From Reichenbachiella agariperforans (lineage in GTDB: Bacteria > Bacteroidota > Bacteroidia > Cytophagales > Cyclobacteriaceae): a DNA stretch of 64,000 nt. A program made the translations under genes and the position numbers. Shown here piece after piece: positions 36,246 through 45,064 of this stretch. Below the pieces are notes generated by a model. It saw only the letters and a list, made by a program, of their open reading frames with translations. It did no database searches and was not told where the DNA came from. Position 1 is the stretch's first letter, and each line of letters begins with the position of its first letter. The DNA lies in NCBI RefSeq assembly GCF_900142205.1, contig NZ_FRAA01000002.1, positions 246,282-310,281 on the forward strand. Reading direction: 5' to 3'.

Positions 36246-37175
36246 ATGAATCATATATTAGTCATCGGTGCGTGCGGCCAGCTGGGTGCAGAGCTCACCG
36301 TACAACTCCGCCAAATCTATGGCACCGAAAACGTCATAGCAGCGGACAAAAGAGAGCCCGTAGCGGCACTACAAGACGGTATCTTCGAAGTGCTAGACGT
36401 CATGGATATCAACCGTGTCAAAGAGGTTCTCAAGAAATACCAGATCACCGAAGTGTACCATCTCGTAGCACTCCTTTCTGCCACCGCAGAAGCCAGTCCG
36501 CGCTTCGCATGGGAGCTCAACATGAACAGCCTTGTCAACTTACTAGATTTGGCAAAGGAAGGGCATTTCAAAAGATTATATTGGCCCAGTTCTATCGCAG
36601 TATTTGGACCTAACACGCCCAAGGTCAACACACCGCAACAGACCTTTATGGACCCAAACACCATCTATGGCATTAGCAAATTGGCTGGTGAGCGATGGTG
36701 TGACTACTACTTCGAAAAGCATCACGTCGACGTACGCAGCCTGCGCTATCCAGGCTTGATAGGCTACAAATCTCTCCCTGGCGGTGGTACCACAGACTAT
36801 GCGGTAGACATCTATCACAAAGCCAAAGCAATGCAGGACTTTAGCTGTTTTCTCAAAGAAAACACCCGTCTCCCCATGATGTATATGGATGATGCTGTAC
36901 GTGCCACCATAGATATCATGAATGCACCCGCCGAGCAAATCACGATACGATCGAGTTACAACATCTCCGCCATGAGTTTCACGCCGAAAGAAATCTACGA
37001 AGAGATCAAAAAACACTACCCTGATTTTAAAATCAGCTATGCGCCAGACTTTAGACAGGGGATCGCAGAATCATGGTCTGAGAGCATAGATGACAGCACT
37101 GCACAGCGAGACTGGGGATGGGAACCTGAATTTGACTTACCAAAAATGACAGAAGTAATCCTAGAAAACCTTTAA
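36246..37175 (+). CDS. L-threonine 3-dehydrogenase, SDR/epimerase type
   Basis: Oxidises L-threonine to 2-amino-3-ketobutyrate with NAD+. 309 residues with the Rossmann motif GACGQLGAE (residues about 8-16), the Asp/Lys coenzyme-binding ADKREP region, the catalytic pair in YGISKLAGE (Tyr and Lys, YxxxK), and PGLIGYKSLPGGGTTDYA, a stretch typical of the bacterial SDR-type threonine dehydrogenase. The partner kbl is divergent, so the two enzymes together turn threonine into glycine plus acetyl-CoA. An intrinsic terminator follows. Confidence 0.9.
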   Translation: MNHILVIGACGQLGAELTVQLRQIYGTENVIAADKREPVAALQDGIFEVLDVMDINRVKEVLKKYQITEVYHLVALLSATAEASPRFAWELNMNSLVNLLDLAKEGHFKRLYWPSSIAVFGPNTPKVNTPQQTFMDPNTIYGISKLAGERWCDYYFEKHHVDVRSLRYPGLIGYKSLPGGGTTDYAVDIYHKAKAMQDFSCFLKENTRLPMMYMDDAVRATIDIMNAPAEQITIRSSYNISAMSFTPKEIYEEIKKHYPDFKISYAPDFRQGIAESWSESIDDSTAQRDWGWEPEFDLPKMTEVILENL

Positions 37176-37180
37176 ATCAA

Positions 37181-37222
37181 AAAAAGCGTACTTGCTTCTA
37201 AAAAGAGCAAGCACGCTTTTCT
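37181..37222 (+). terminator. intrinsic terminator after the threonine dehydrogenase gene
   Basis: AAAAGCGT-A-CTTGCT, a loop of about 9, AGCAAG-C-ACGCTTTT: a 14-bp stem with one mismatch and a T run, 6 bp after the stop. Confidence 0.9.
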
Positions 37223-37283
37223 CCAATCCATACTCTCCTTCTCATATTTAGCAGTATCATTAGTAATTATTCACAGCTTTAAA

Positions 37284-37291
37284 TACATTTG
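37284..37291 (+). promoter_or_regulatory. candidate -7 box upstream of the enoyl-CoA hydratase gene
   Basis: TACATTTG, an exact match, 20 bp before the ATG at 37312. No clear -33 element. Confidence 0.5.
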
Positions 37292-37311
37292 GCAAGGCCT
37301 TTTGAACAAAA

Positions 37312-38097
37312 ATGGAGGAACTGAAAAATCTAATAGTTAAAAACAAGGACGAAATCTTAATCGTCACGATCAATAGAGAAAACGCACTCAATGCGCTCAA
37401 CGATGCAACACTCACCGAACTCGGTCAGGTATTTGAAAAAATAGATGATGACAAAGGTGTAAAAGGGGTAATCATCACAGGCGCAGGAGACAAAGCCTTC
37501 GTAGCAGGCGCCGACATCAAAGAACTGGCACTAGTCACTGAGGTCAATGGCCGAAGCATGGCAGAAAAAGGCCAAGAGCTCTTTGGGAAAATCGAAAGGT
37601 TATCTAAGCCCGTCATTGCTGTTGTCCATGGATTCGCGCTGGGTGGAGGGTGTGAACTAGCGATGGCCTGCCACATACGTATCGCCAGCAATACGGCCAA
37701 ATTTGGTCAACCCGAAATTAACCTTGGTATTATCCCAGGATACGGCGGCACACAGCGCATGACCCGCCTCGTAGGCAAAGGCAAAGCCATGGAACTACTC
37801 ATGACTGGAGACATGATCGCTGCGTCAGAAGCACTCGACCTAAGACTAGTCAACTATGTTATGGATAGTAAAGAAGCCTCTATGGACAAGGCTTTTGAGA
37901 TCCTCAATAAAATCAAAGAGAAAGCACCCGTAGCTATCGGCCTCATGATCGACAGCATCAATGCCGTACACACCACAGGAGAAAATGGTTTCCAGACAGA
38001 AGCCAATTCTTTCGGGATATGCTGTGGCACAGAGGACTTCATAGAAGGCACCAGAGCCTTTATCGAAAAGCGTAAGCCCAATTTCATTGGCGAATAA
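37312..38097 (+). CDS. enoyl-CoA hydratase (crotonase family)
   Basis: Hydrates 2-enoyl-CoA in fatty-acid or amino-acid breakdown. 261 residues with the crotonase signatures: AGADIKEL (oxyanion-hole Gly), ALGGGCELAMACHIR with a catalytic Glu, and QPEINLGIIPGYGGTQR with the second Glu. This pattern fits short-chain enoyl-CoA hydratase or 3-hydroxybutyryl-CoA dehydratase. Specificity is not read. The next gene, a flippase, begins 15 bp later. Confidence 0.93.
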   Translation: MEELKNLIVKNKDEILIVTINRENALNALNDATLTELGQVFEKIDDDKGVKGVIITGAGDKAFVAGADIKELALVTEVNGRSMAEKGQELFGKIERLSKPVIAVVHGFALGGGCELAMACHIRIASNTAKFGQPEINLGIIPGYGGTQRMTRLVGKGKAMELLMTGDMIAASEALDLRLVNYVMDSKEASMDKAFEILNKIKEKAPVAIGLMIDSINAVHTTGENGFQTEANSFGICCGTEDFIEGTRAFIEKRKPNFIGE

Positions 38098-38112
38098 AGC
38101 AAGCAAACCATC

Positions 38113-39630
38113 ATGGCGGGATTAAAAGCACTAGCAGGTGATACTGTCTGGTATGGACTCAGCAGTATCATCGGGCGCATGATTACCTATTTTTTGGTAC
38201 CGCTCTATACGGGTGTTTTTGCTACCGCGGAATACGGTATCGTCACTGAGCTATATGCCTATGTTGCCTTTCTGCTAGCCCTCTATACCTATGGGATGGA
38301 AACGGCTTACTTTCGCTATGCCTCCAAAGCAGAAAACCGAGCAGAAATCTACAATTTATCACTGAGTGCTATCATTGCATCCAGTTTGATTTTATCTGGA
38401 ACGGCTGCTTTGTTTGCCGATGAGATCGCAAATCTACTGGGCTATGAAGGGCATGCTACGGTCATTTATTTACTCGCACTCATCATCGCCATAGATGCCA
38501 TCGTTGCGATACCTTACGCGAAATTACGATTAGAAAAAAAAGCCAAAAAATTCGCATTCATTCGACTTTTCAATGTCGCCCTCACCGTAGTACTCAACCT
38601 TTTCTTCTTCGTGTTTTGCTACCAGATATCAGAGGGAAATATGCTCCCTGAGTTACAAAGCTTGGTTGCAAAATATTACGACGCAGCCTTCAAGGTCAAG
38701 TACGTGTTTTGGGCAAACTTCTTAGCGAATGCAGCAGTGCTTTTTCTACTCTGGAAGGAGTTTAAAGTCCTAAAGTTTCGACTCGATCTAGAAAAATTAA
38801 AACCCATTTTAATCTATGCCTTTCCGTTGCTCATCATGAGTCTAGCAGTCGTAACCAATGAGATGCTCTCACGCTCAATGCTCAAATACTGGTTACCCGA
38901 AGGCTTCTATCCCGGCAAAAGCAATCAAGCTGTACTTGGGATATTTGGCGCCTGCTATAAGCTCTCCGTATTTATGTTGCTCGGTATTCAGGCTTTTCGC
39001 TACGCTGCAGAACCTTTCTTCTTCTCCAGTGCGGGCGACAAGAATTCTCCGAAACTGTTTACTCAGTTGATGAGTGGTTTTATCATCTTCAACGCCCTCG
39101 TGTTCTTTGCGATATCCGTCAATCTCCAGCCCATCAGTGTGGTATTCCTGACCAATCCAGAATACCGAGAAGCACTTTACATCGTGCCTTTCTTACTACT
39201 GGGCTACCTATTTAGCGGGATCAACTACAACCTCTCCGTGTGGTACAAAGTCTCAGACAAAACTCGCTATGGGGCATGGATCACAGGCACAGGTGCATTG
39301 ATCACCTTTGTCCTCAACTACCTGCTAATCCCAGTCTACGGCTACTTCGGGAGTGCAATAGCGACACTGGCTACCTTTGTCAGCATGACGCTATTGAGCT
39401 ATTTCGCTGGGCAAAAGCACTACCCGATTCCTTACGACTGGCGCAAAGCACTAGAGTACCTGACCATATCATCCGTAGGCGTGGCTTTACTATTTAATCT
39501 CGACCTAGGACACTGGATGATTGATTTTCTGATCAAAAACTCAGCGGTAGTGTTGTTCATTGCGTACATCTATTTTAGAGAAAGAAAACACATTTCAGGC
39601 CGCATTATTTTCGGTTTTAGGATTCCCTAA
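38113..39630 (+). CDS. polysaccharide flippase (Wzx/MATE-like oligosaccharide flippase family)
   Basis: Polytopic inner-membrane protein of 505 residues with about 14 helices, basic loops and a start typical of the polysaccharide-biosynthesis family (GDTVWYGLSSIIGRMITYFLV). It moves lipid-linked saccharides across the membrane in the related families. No glycosyltransferases are adjacent, so the substrate is unclear. In Bacteroidota this gene is often followed by the same TPR, DUF4292 and M23 genes as here (recall). Confidence 0.85.
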   Translation: MAGLKALAGDTVWYGLSSIIGRMITYFLVPLYTGVFATAEYGIVTELYAYVAFLLALYTYGMETAYFRYASKAENRAEIYNLSLSAIIASSLILSGTAALFADEIANLLGYEGHATVIYLLALIIAIDAIVAIPYAKLRLEKKAKKFAFIRLFNVALTVVLNLFFFVFCYQISEGNMLPELQSLVAKYYDAAFKVKYVFWANFLANAAVLFLLWKEFKVLKFRLDLEKLKPILIYAFPLLIMSLAVVTNEMLSRSMLKYWLPEGFYPGKSNQAVLGIFGACYKLSVFMLLGIQAFRYAAEPFFFSSAGDKNSPKLFTQLMSGFIIFNALVFFAISVNLQPISVVFLTNPEYREALYIVPFLLLGYLFSGINYNLSVWYKVSDKTRYGAWITGTGALITFVLNYLLIPVYGYFGSAIATLATFVSMTLLSYFAGQKHYPIPYDWRKALEYLTISSVGVALLFNLDLGHWMIDFLIKNSAVVLFIAYIYFRERKHISGRIIFGFRIP

Positions 39631-39671
39631 AAAGCCTAAATTAGTCACAGACAAGGTATAAAGGCACTGAA

Positions 39672-39705
39672 TTTGATAAGGAACTCTTCTTTTTAGTTAA
39701 TTTTG
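39672..39705 (+). promoter_or_regulatory. candidate promoter of the TPR-DUF4292-EnvC operon
   Basis: TAATTTTG (39698-39705) matches the -7 consensus, with TTTG at 39672-39675 upstream (22-bp spacer, slightly long). It is 22 bp before the ATG at 39728. Confidence 0.5.
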
Positions 39706-39727
39706 TTTTTCGTTTCAATTCGATACA

Positions 39728-41479
39728 ATGATTTTTCGCGCATACATCCATCACTACATTCAATTAAGCTTTATCGCTCTAGCACTTTTCATGGTGACTG
39801 AGACTGGCTATGCTCAGAAGAAAAATCGAAAAAGAGACAAGTCTGCCAAAAGCGAACTAAGTGAAGAGAAAAAAACAGAGCTTGATCATTATTTTTTAGA
39901 AGGAGAAAAATTTTTCATCCTCAAAGACTATGTGAAGGCTTTTACTTTTTTTGAGCGAGTACTAGAAATAGACCCAGACAATGCCACCGCCAATTTCAAA
40001 ATTGCAGAGGTTTATAACGCCGAGAATGACATCCCAAAAGCCGTCCCCTATGCAGAAAGAGCCAAAGATTTAGCGCCAGAAAACAAATTCTACTACCTCC
40101 TATTGGCCAATCTCCAAACCAGCCAAGGAGAACTCGACAAAGCAGAAGAGACCTATATTGATCTAACCGACAATGTCCCTAATTCAGAACAGTACCTCTT
40201 CGATTTGGCAGCCATACAGATCTACCAACAAAAATTCACAGAAGCACTAGTGACTTACGAAAAAGCCCAATCCAAGCTAGGGCCTATGGAAGAAATATCT
40301 GTACAAAAACAACAAGTCTACCTCAAACAGAATGACTTAGATGGTGCCATTCGTGAAGGACATGAACTGATTCGCATCAACCCTGACGATGAGTCCTATA
40401 TCATGACGCTCGCTCGTATCCTCATCTCAAACGAAAGAATCGCAGAAGCTAAAGAGTTTTTGACTACTCAAATAGAGGCACACCCGCAAAACGAAACACT
40501 ATACATACTACTGTCAGAGGTCTACAGAAAAGAAGGAAATACAATTCTTGCACTAGAGTCATTGAAAGTTCCATTCGCTAGCCACACGGTCGATGTAACT
40601 GCCAAAATACGAACCCTAGCGGGCTACCTCGGTATGCTACCCAACGAGTCTCTAAACGAGCCGCTACTGGAGCTGTCTGTATTGCTCGTTGATACACATC
40701 CAGATTCCTATCAAGCGCTTGCGATGACTGGAGATTTGTATTTCAACCTGGGGCAGGTAGAAGAGGCTAGAGAGTACTACCTACGCACGATAGCCGTAGA
40801 TGCATCCAATTTCAACGTGTGGCAAAACATCCTCAACCTAGACATGGATATGCAGGACTATCAAGCAGTCATCAAACATACCAACGAAGCACTAGAGATA
40901 TTTCCTAACCAAGCCTCTCTATACTACTACAATGGCACAGCACACTTGATCAGCAAAAACTACGAAGCAGCCATCAAGTCTTTCAATGCAGGCAAAGTCT
41001 ACGCTGCTAGAGACGCCAACATGAACAGCCTGTTTAACGGTCAACTTGGAGACGCATACAATAGCATCGGTGATCACAAAAACTCTGACGCATCCTATGA
41101 GGCAGCCCTCAAAGCAAAACCAGACAATGACCATGTACTAAACAACTATTCTTACTTTCTTTCCCTCCGAAAAAAAGATCTAGAGAAAGCCAAAACCATG
41201 TCTTCTAAACTAGTAAAAGACTATCCTGGAAACCCTACTTACTTAGACACTCATGCCTGGGTGCTCTATATGATGGAAGACTATGACGGAGCGGTTCGTT
41301 ACCTCAAAGAAGCCATGAAATATGATGCAAGTGGCGTCATCATCGAACACTATGGTGATGCGCTTTTTCAGTCTGGGGATATAGACGAAGCAGTCACACA
41401 ATGGAAAAGGGCACGAGATTTGGTAGACGACACCAGTACATTGGACAAGAAAATAGCGGATAGACAGCTCTATGAATAA
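39728..41479 (+). CDS. tetratricopeptide-repeat protein, exported
   Basis: 583 residues with a signal peptide (about 1-29, ending GYAQ), a basic linker (KKNRKRDKSAKSEL), then tandem TPR units throughout (for example KAFTFFERVLEIDPDNATANFKIAEVY). It is a helical adaptor, probably in the periplasm, that would hold other proteins together. It overlaps the lipoprotein gene by 8 bp, the same arrangement as the conserved TPR-DUF4292-M23 trio of Bacteroidota. Confidence 0.88.
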   Translation: MIFRAYIHHYIQLSFIALALFMVTETGYAQKKNRKRDKSAKSELSEEKKTELDHYFLEGEKFFILKDYVKAFTFFERVLEIDPDNATANFKIAEVYNAENDIPKAVPYAERAKDLAPENKFYYLLLANLQTSQGELDKAEETYIDLTDNVPNSEQYLFDLAAIQIYQQKFTEALVTYEKAQSKLGPMEEISVQKQQVYLKQNDLDGAIREGHELIRINPDDESYIMTLARILISNERIAEAKEFLTTQIEAHPQNETLYILLSEVYRKEGNTILALESLKVPFASHTVDVTAKIRTLAGYLGMLPNESLNEPLLELSVLLVDTHPDSYQALAMTGDLYFNLGQVEEAREYYLRTIAVDASNFNVWQNILNLDMDMQDYQAVIKHTNEALEIFPNQASLYYYNGTAHLISKNYEAAIKSFNAGKVYAARDANMNSLFNGQLGDAYNSIGDHKNSDASYEAALKAKPDNDHVLNNYSYFLSLRKKDLEKAKTMSSKLVKDYPGNPTYLDTHAWVLYMMEDYDGAVRYLKEAMKYDASGVIIEHYGDALFQSGDIDEAVTQWKRARDLVDDTSTLDKKIADRQLYE

Positions 41480-42224
41480 AATACTCACATGCATCATTTG
41501 CATCCTTCTACTTACCTCCTGTAACAAGAAGTTCCCACTCTTTAATAACGGCAACAACGAGCGCTTTCACCTCAACGATTTGTCCTATGACAACATAGCC
41601 ATCAAATCTAAGATGAAATACAAAGGCGATGACAACCTCAAATTCACCGCTAACATCCGAATGAAAAAAGATAGCGCGGTTTGGTTCTCACTATCCCCAG
41701 GGTTTGGTATAGAAGCTGCCCGAGGAGTAGTTGACAAAGACTCGCTTCTAATTCTGGATAAAATCCACAAAGAATACTCCGTTCGTAGCATGCAAGAGCT
41801 TTTCAAAGGCTTCAATTTTAATTTCGAATTGAGCATGATCGAATCGATAGTCATTGGCAACCTAGTCTGGCACATCGAACACAAAGACCGAGCGGTCAAG
41901 CAAAACGGATATTATCAGATCGTACAAGAAAAAGGAGATCTACGACTAACCAGTTACATAGGAGCTAATTCTATGAAACTGGAAAAACTATTAGCAGAGA
42001 GTATCAATACTGACAACCAAGTCATGGTGACCTATGGAGATTTTCAAAAGGAAGAAAAAGCCATCTACCCCACCTCTATAGAAATCGAAGCAACCTACTA
42101 TGATACAAAGTACAAAAAAGAAAAAAGTGCTAACATTACAATGGATCATCTCAAAGTAGAGATTGACAAAAAGGACTACAATTATCATATCGGCATTCCT
42201 TCTAAATATGCACTTAAAAACTAA
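41472..42224 (+). CDS. DUF4292 lipoprotein
   Basis: 250 residues: lipoprotein signal (lipobox LLTSC, Cys about residue 17) and a DUF4292 domain with the LolA-like layout (KMKYKGDDNLKFTANIRMKKDSAVWFSLS, then AARGVV). DUF4292 proteins resemble LolA/LolB-type lipoprotein carriers in fold. The role is unproven. Translation starts 8 bp inside the TPR gene and ends 17 bp inside the next gene, so the three proteins are coupled. Confidence 0.88.
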   Translation: MNKILTCIICILLLTSCNKKFPLFNNGNNERFHLNDLSYDNIAIKSKMKYKGDDNLKFTANIRMKKDSAVWFSLSPGFGIEAARGVVDKDSLLILDKIHKEYSVRSMQELFKGFNFNFELSMIESIVIGNLVWHIEHKDRAVKQNGYYQIVQEKGDLRLTSYIGANSMKLEKLLAESINTDNQVMVTYGDFQKEEKAIYPTSIEIEATYYDTKYKKEKSANITMDHLKVEIDKKDYNYHIGIPSKYALKN

Positions 42225-43416
42225 ACTCCTGCTCCTGTGTGTTTTTGCGCTGCTCTCTACGAGTCTACTCGCTCAAAAGAGCAAAGCACAGTTGGAAAAA
42301 GAAAAGAAGGAAAACCTCAAAAAAATCAATGAAACTGAAAAAATCCTAAAGGAAACAGCTTCAGAAAAAAATTCATCCCTCGGGCAACTCAAGGCCATCA
42401 ATCACCAGATTGATATCCAACAAGACGTCATGTCGACCATCAACCAAGAAATCTCCATGCTCAATGGAGAAATCAGTGACCTTAGTATCGTGACCAACGC
42501 CTTGGAATCCGATCTAGCACAACTCAAAAAAGAGTATGCTGACATGATCTATAGTGCATATAAAGCCAACCAAGGCTATAGTCAACTGACTTTTCTGTTT
42601 TCGGCGAGCACATTTAATCAACTCTTTCTCCGACTCAAATACCTCGAACAATACGCCAAAGCGCGCCAAAGACAGGTGACTCAGATAGAAAAAGTCCGTG
42701 ATGCACTCAACGGTCAAAAATCTAATCTGGTAAGCAAAAAAGAAGAGCAAGGGGAATTATTGAATTCTAAAATTGCCGAAAATCGAAACCTAATCAATCT
42801 GAAAAGTAAGCAAAACCAGATCGTCCAAGATCTCAGTAAGCGTGAAAAAGAACTAAAAAGAGAATTAGCCAGCAGAAAACGATCTATCGAGCAACTCGAC
42901 AACTTGCTAGCAGATATCATCAAGAAAGAAATCGCAGCATCCAACAAAGGTAAAAACACAAGTGCCAACACCATCTCTCTCTCGGCAGAAGGAGCAGTAC
43001 TCTCCGCCTCCTTCGAGGACAACAAGAACAAACTGCCTTGGCCAGTCGCATCAGGTTTTGTTTCCGAAAAATTCGGAAAACATGCCCACCCTGTACTAAA
43101 AAACATCACTGTCGAAAACCAAGGCGTAGACATCCAAACACAAAAAGACGCCAATGTACAAGCCGTCTTCTCTGGCAAAGTAGCTACCACAGCATTCGTA
43201 CCTGGCATGAACAGCGTCGTGATCATTCAGCACGGTGACTACTACACACTATACGCTAAGCTAAAAACAGTCAATGTCAAAAAGGGGCAAGTCATCACCG
43301 CCAAACAAAGTATCGGCTCAGTCTTCACCAACAAAGATGGCATCACAGAACTACAGTTTCAAGTCTGGAAAAATAACGTGAAACTTGATCCAGAAAAATG
43401 GCTCTTTAAAAAGTAG
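42208..43416 (+). CDS. EnvC-like coiled-coil protein with degenerate LytM (M23) domain
   Basis: 402 residues: signal peptide (about 1-23), a long coiled-coil (about 24-265: EKEKKENLKKINETEKILKE, KKEYADMIYSAYKANQGYSQL) and a C-terminal LytM domain (about 290-402). In the LytM domain the zinc ligands are missing: the H-x-x-x-D site reads NQGVDI, the H-x-H site reads YAKL/ELQFQVW. As in E. coli EnvC, it should therefore regulate amidases instead of cutting peptidoglycan. The ATG at 42208 is chosen because the longer frame (42163) begins inside the upstream gene with no signal peptide. Confidence 0.87.
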   Translation: MHLKTKLLLLCVFALLSTSLLAQKSKAQLEKEKKENLKKINETEKILKETASEKNSSLGQLKAINHQIDIQQDVMSTINQEISMLNGEISDLSIVTNALESDLAQLKKEYADMIYSAYKANQGYSQLTFLFSASTFNQLFLRLKYLEQYAKARQRQVTQIEKVRDALNGQKSNLVSKKEEQGELLNSKIAENRNLINLKSKQNQIVQDLSKREKELKRELASRKRSIEQLDNLLADIIKKEIAASNKGKNTSANTISLSAEGAVLSASFEDNKNKLPWPVASGFVSEKFGKHAHPVLKNITVENQGVDIQTQKDANVQAVFSGKVATTAFVPGMNSVVIIQHGDYYTLYAKLKTVNVKKGQVITAKQSIGSVFTNKDGITELQFQVWKNNVKLDPEKWLFKK

Positions 43417-43503
43417 GCCTACCCCACACGAAACATCTATGGCAAATTGTCTGTTTTAGGGACTCTTTTGCTAGTAAACCTTCGATAGGAGCAAAGCAAA
43501 TTC

Positions 43504-43511
43504 TATATTTG
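43504..43511 (+). promoter_or_regulatory. -7 box TATATTTG immediately before gpmI
   Basis: An exact TAnnTTTG match ends 5 bp before the gpmI ATG (43517). With the usual distance to the start point, the transcript would begin at or next to the ATG, giving a leaderless or nearly leaderless mRNA. Confidence 0.6.
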
Positions 43512-43516
43512 CGCCT

Positions 43517-45037
43517 ATGAACAAGAAGGTAATATTAATGATACTAGACGGCTGGGGAATAGGTACAAATCCCGAGGTGTCAGCGATTAACAGCGCAAAA
43601 ACTCCTTTCGTAGACGCTATGTATAGCAAATATGCCAACAGCACATTGGAGGCATCTGGACTAGCAGTAGGTCTACCCGAAGGGCAAATGGGTAACTCCG
43701 AAGTAGGACACATGAACATCGGTGCAGGACGAGTAGTCTATCAAGATCTCGTTAGACTAAACAAAGCAGCAGCAGATGGTTCATTGGCCAAAAACGAAAC
43801 ACTACTAGAAGCTTTTGCTTATGCAAAAGAGAATAAGAAAAAAGTCCACTTTATAGGTCTCGTATCTAATGGTGGAATCCACGCCCACATCGACCATGTC
43901 AAAGCACTCAGCGATGGCGCAGCAGCTTATGGTCTAAAAGATGTGTTTGTTCATGCCTTTACTGATGGTCGTGATACGGACCCAAAAAGCGGAAAAAACT
44001 TCCTAACAGACCTACAAAAGCATCTAGATGCTACGACTGGCCAAATCGCCTCTGTAACTGGACGATACTATGCCATGGATAGAGACAAAAGATGGGAAAG
44101 AGTCAAACTCGCCTATGACGCCATGGTCAACGGTGAGGGAGAAAAAACCAATGACGTGATCGCTACCGTAGAAAAATCTTATACAGATGGCGTAACTGAC
44201 GAGTTCATCAAACCTATCATACACGTAGACGAAGAAGGTAAGCCTCTAGCAACTATCGAAGAAGATGATGTAGTGATCTGCTTTAACTTCCGTACGGATA
44301 GAGGTCGTCAAATCACCGAAGCACTGACTCAAGTAGACTTTCCAGAAGCTGGAATGAAAAAGCTGTCTCTGAAGTATTACACTATGACCAACTATGACAA
44401 CACCTTCAAAGGTGTGACGGTCATGTATGACAAAGACAACCTCGTCAACACCCTCGGTGAAGTACTCGCTGCTGCTGGAAAAAAGCAAATCCGTATCGCA
44501 GAGACTGAAAAGTACCCTCACGTAACGTTCTTTTTCTCTGGTGGTAGAGAAGAAGCCTTCGATGGAGAAACTAGACTTTTGTGTCCTTCTCCTAAAGTAG
44601 CGACCTACGATCTACAACCAGAAATGAGTGCTGCAGATATCCGTGACAAAATCAATCCAGAGTTGGAAAAAGGAGATGCAGACTTCATCTGTCTCAACTT
44701 TGCCAATGCGGACATGGTAGGTCATACGGGCGTATTCGAGGCAGCAGTCAAAGCCTGTGAGACAGTAGATGCATGTGCTAAATCAGTAGCGGAAACCGCT
44801 CAGGCTAACGGTTACTCTGCGATCATCATCGCTGATCATGGCAATTCTGATATCATGGTCAATGCTGACGGCTCTCCGAACACCGCACACACGACTAACT
44901 TGGTGCCGTGTATCTTTGTCGATGACGACATAAAAGAACCCGTAAAGAATGGAAAACTTGGTGATCTAGCACCTACAATTCTAAAGATGATAGGTGTAGA
45001 TATTCCAAAAGAAATGACCGGAGATATATTAATCTAA
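43517..45037 (+). CDS. gpmI: 2,3-bisphosphoglycerate-independent phosphoglycerate mutase
   Basis: Interconverts 3- and 2-phosphoglycerate in glycolysis, with two manganese ions. 506 residues, full length, with MILDGWGIG, the catalytic Ser in GNSEVGHMNIGAG (about S61), HAFTDGRDTDP, FNFRTDRGRQ, NFANADMVGHTG and IIADHGNSD, the metal-binding motifs of the alkaline-phosphatase superfamily. A strong terminator follows the stop. No glycolytic neighbours. Confidence 0.97.
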   Translation: MNKKVILMILDGWGIGTNPEVSAINSAKTPFVDAMYSKYANSTLEASGLAVGLPEGQMGNSEVGHMNIGAGRVVYQDLVRLNKAAADGSLAKNETLLEAFAYAKENKKKVHFIGLVSNGGIHAHIDHVKALSDGAAAYGLKDVFVHAFTDGRDTDPKSGKNFLTDLQKHLDATTGQIASVTGRYYAMDRDKRWERVKLAYDAMVNGEGEKTNDVIATVEKSYTDGVTDEFIKPIIHVDEEGKPLATIEEDDVVICFNFRTDRGRQITEALTQVDFPEAGMKKLSLKYYTMTNYDNTFKGVTVMYDKDNLVNTLGEVLAAAGKKQIRIAETEKYPHVTFFFSGGREEAFDGETRLLCPSPKVATYDLQPEMSAADIRDKINPELEKGDADFICLNFANADMVGHTGVFEAAVKACETVDACAKSVAETAQANGYSAIIIADHGNSDIMVNADGSPNTAHTTNLVPCIFVDDDIKEPVKNGKLGDLAPTILKMIGVDIPKEMTGDILI

Positions 45038-45064
45038 TATCATCCAGCTTTATACAAATTCTTA

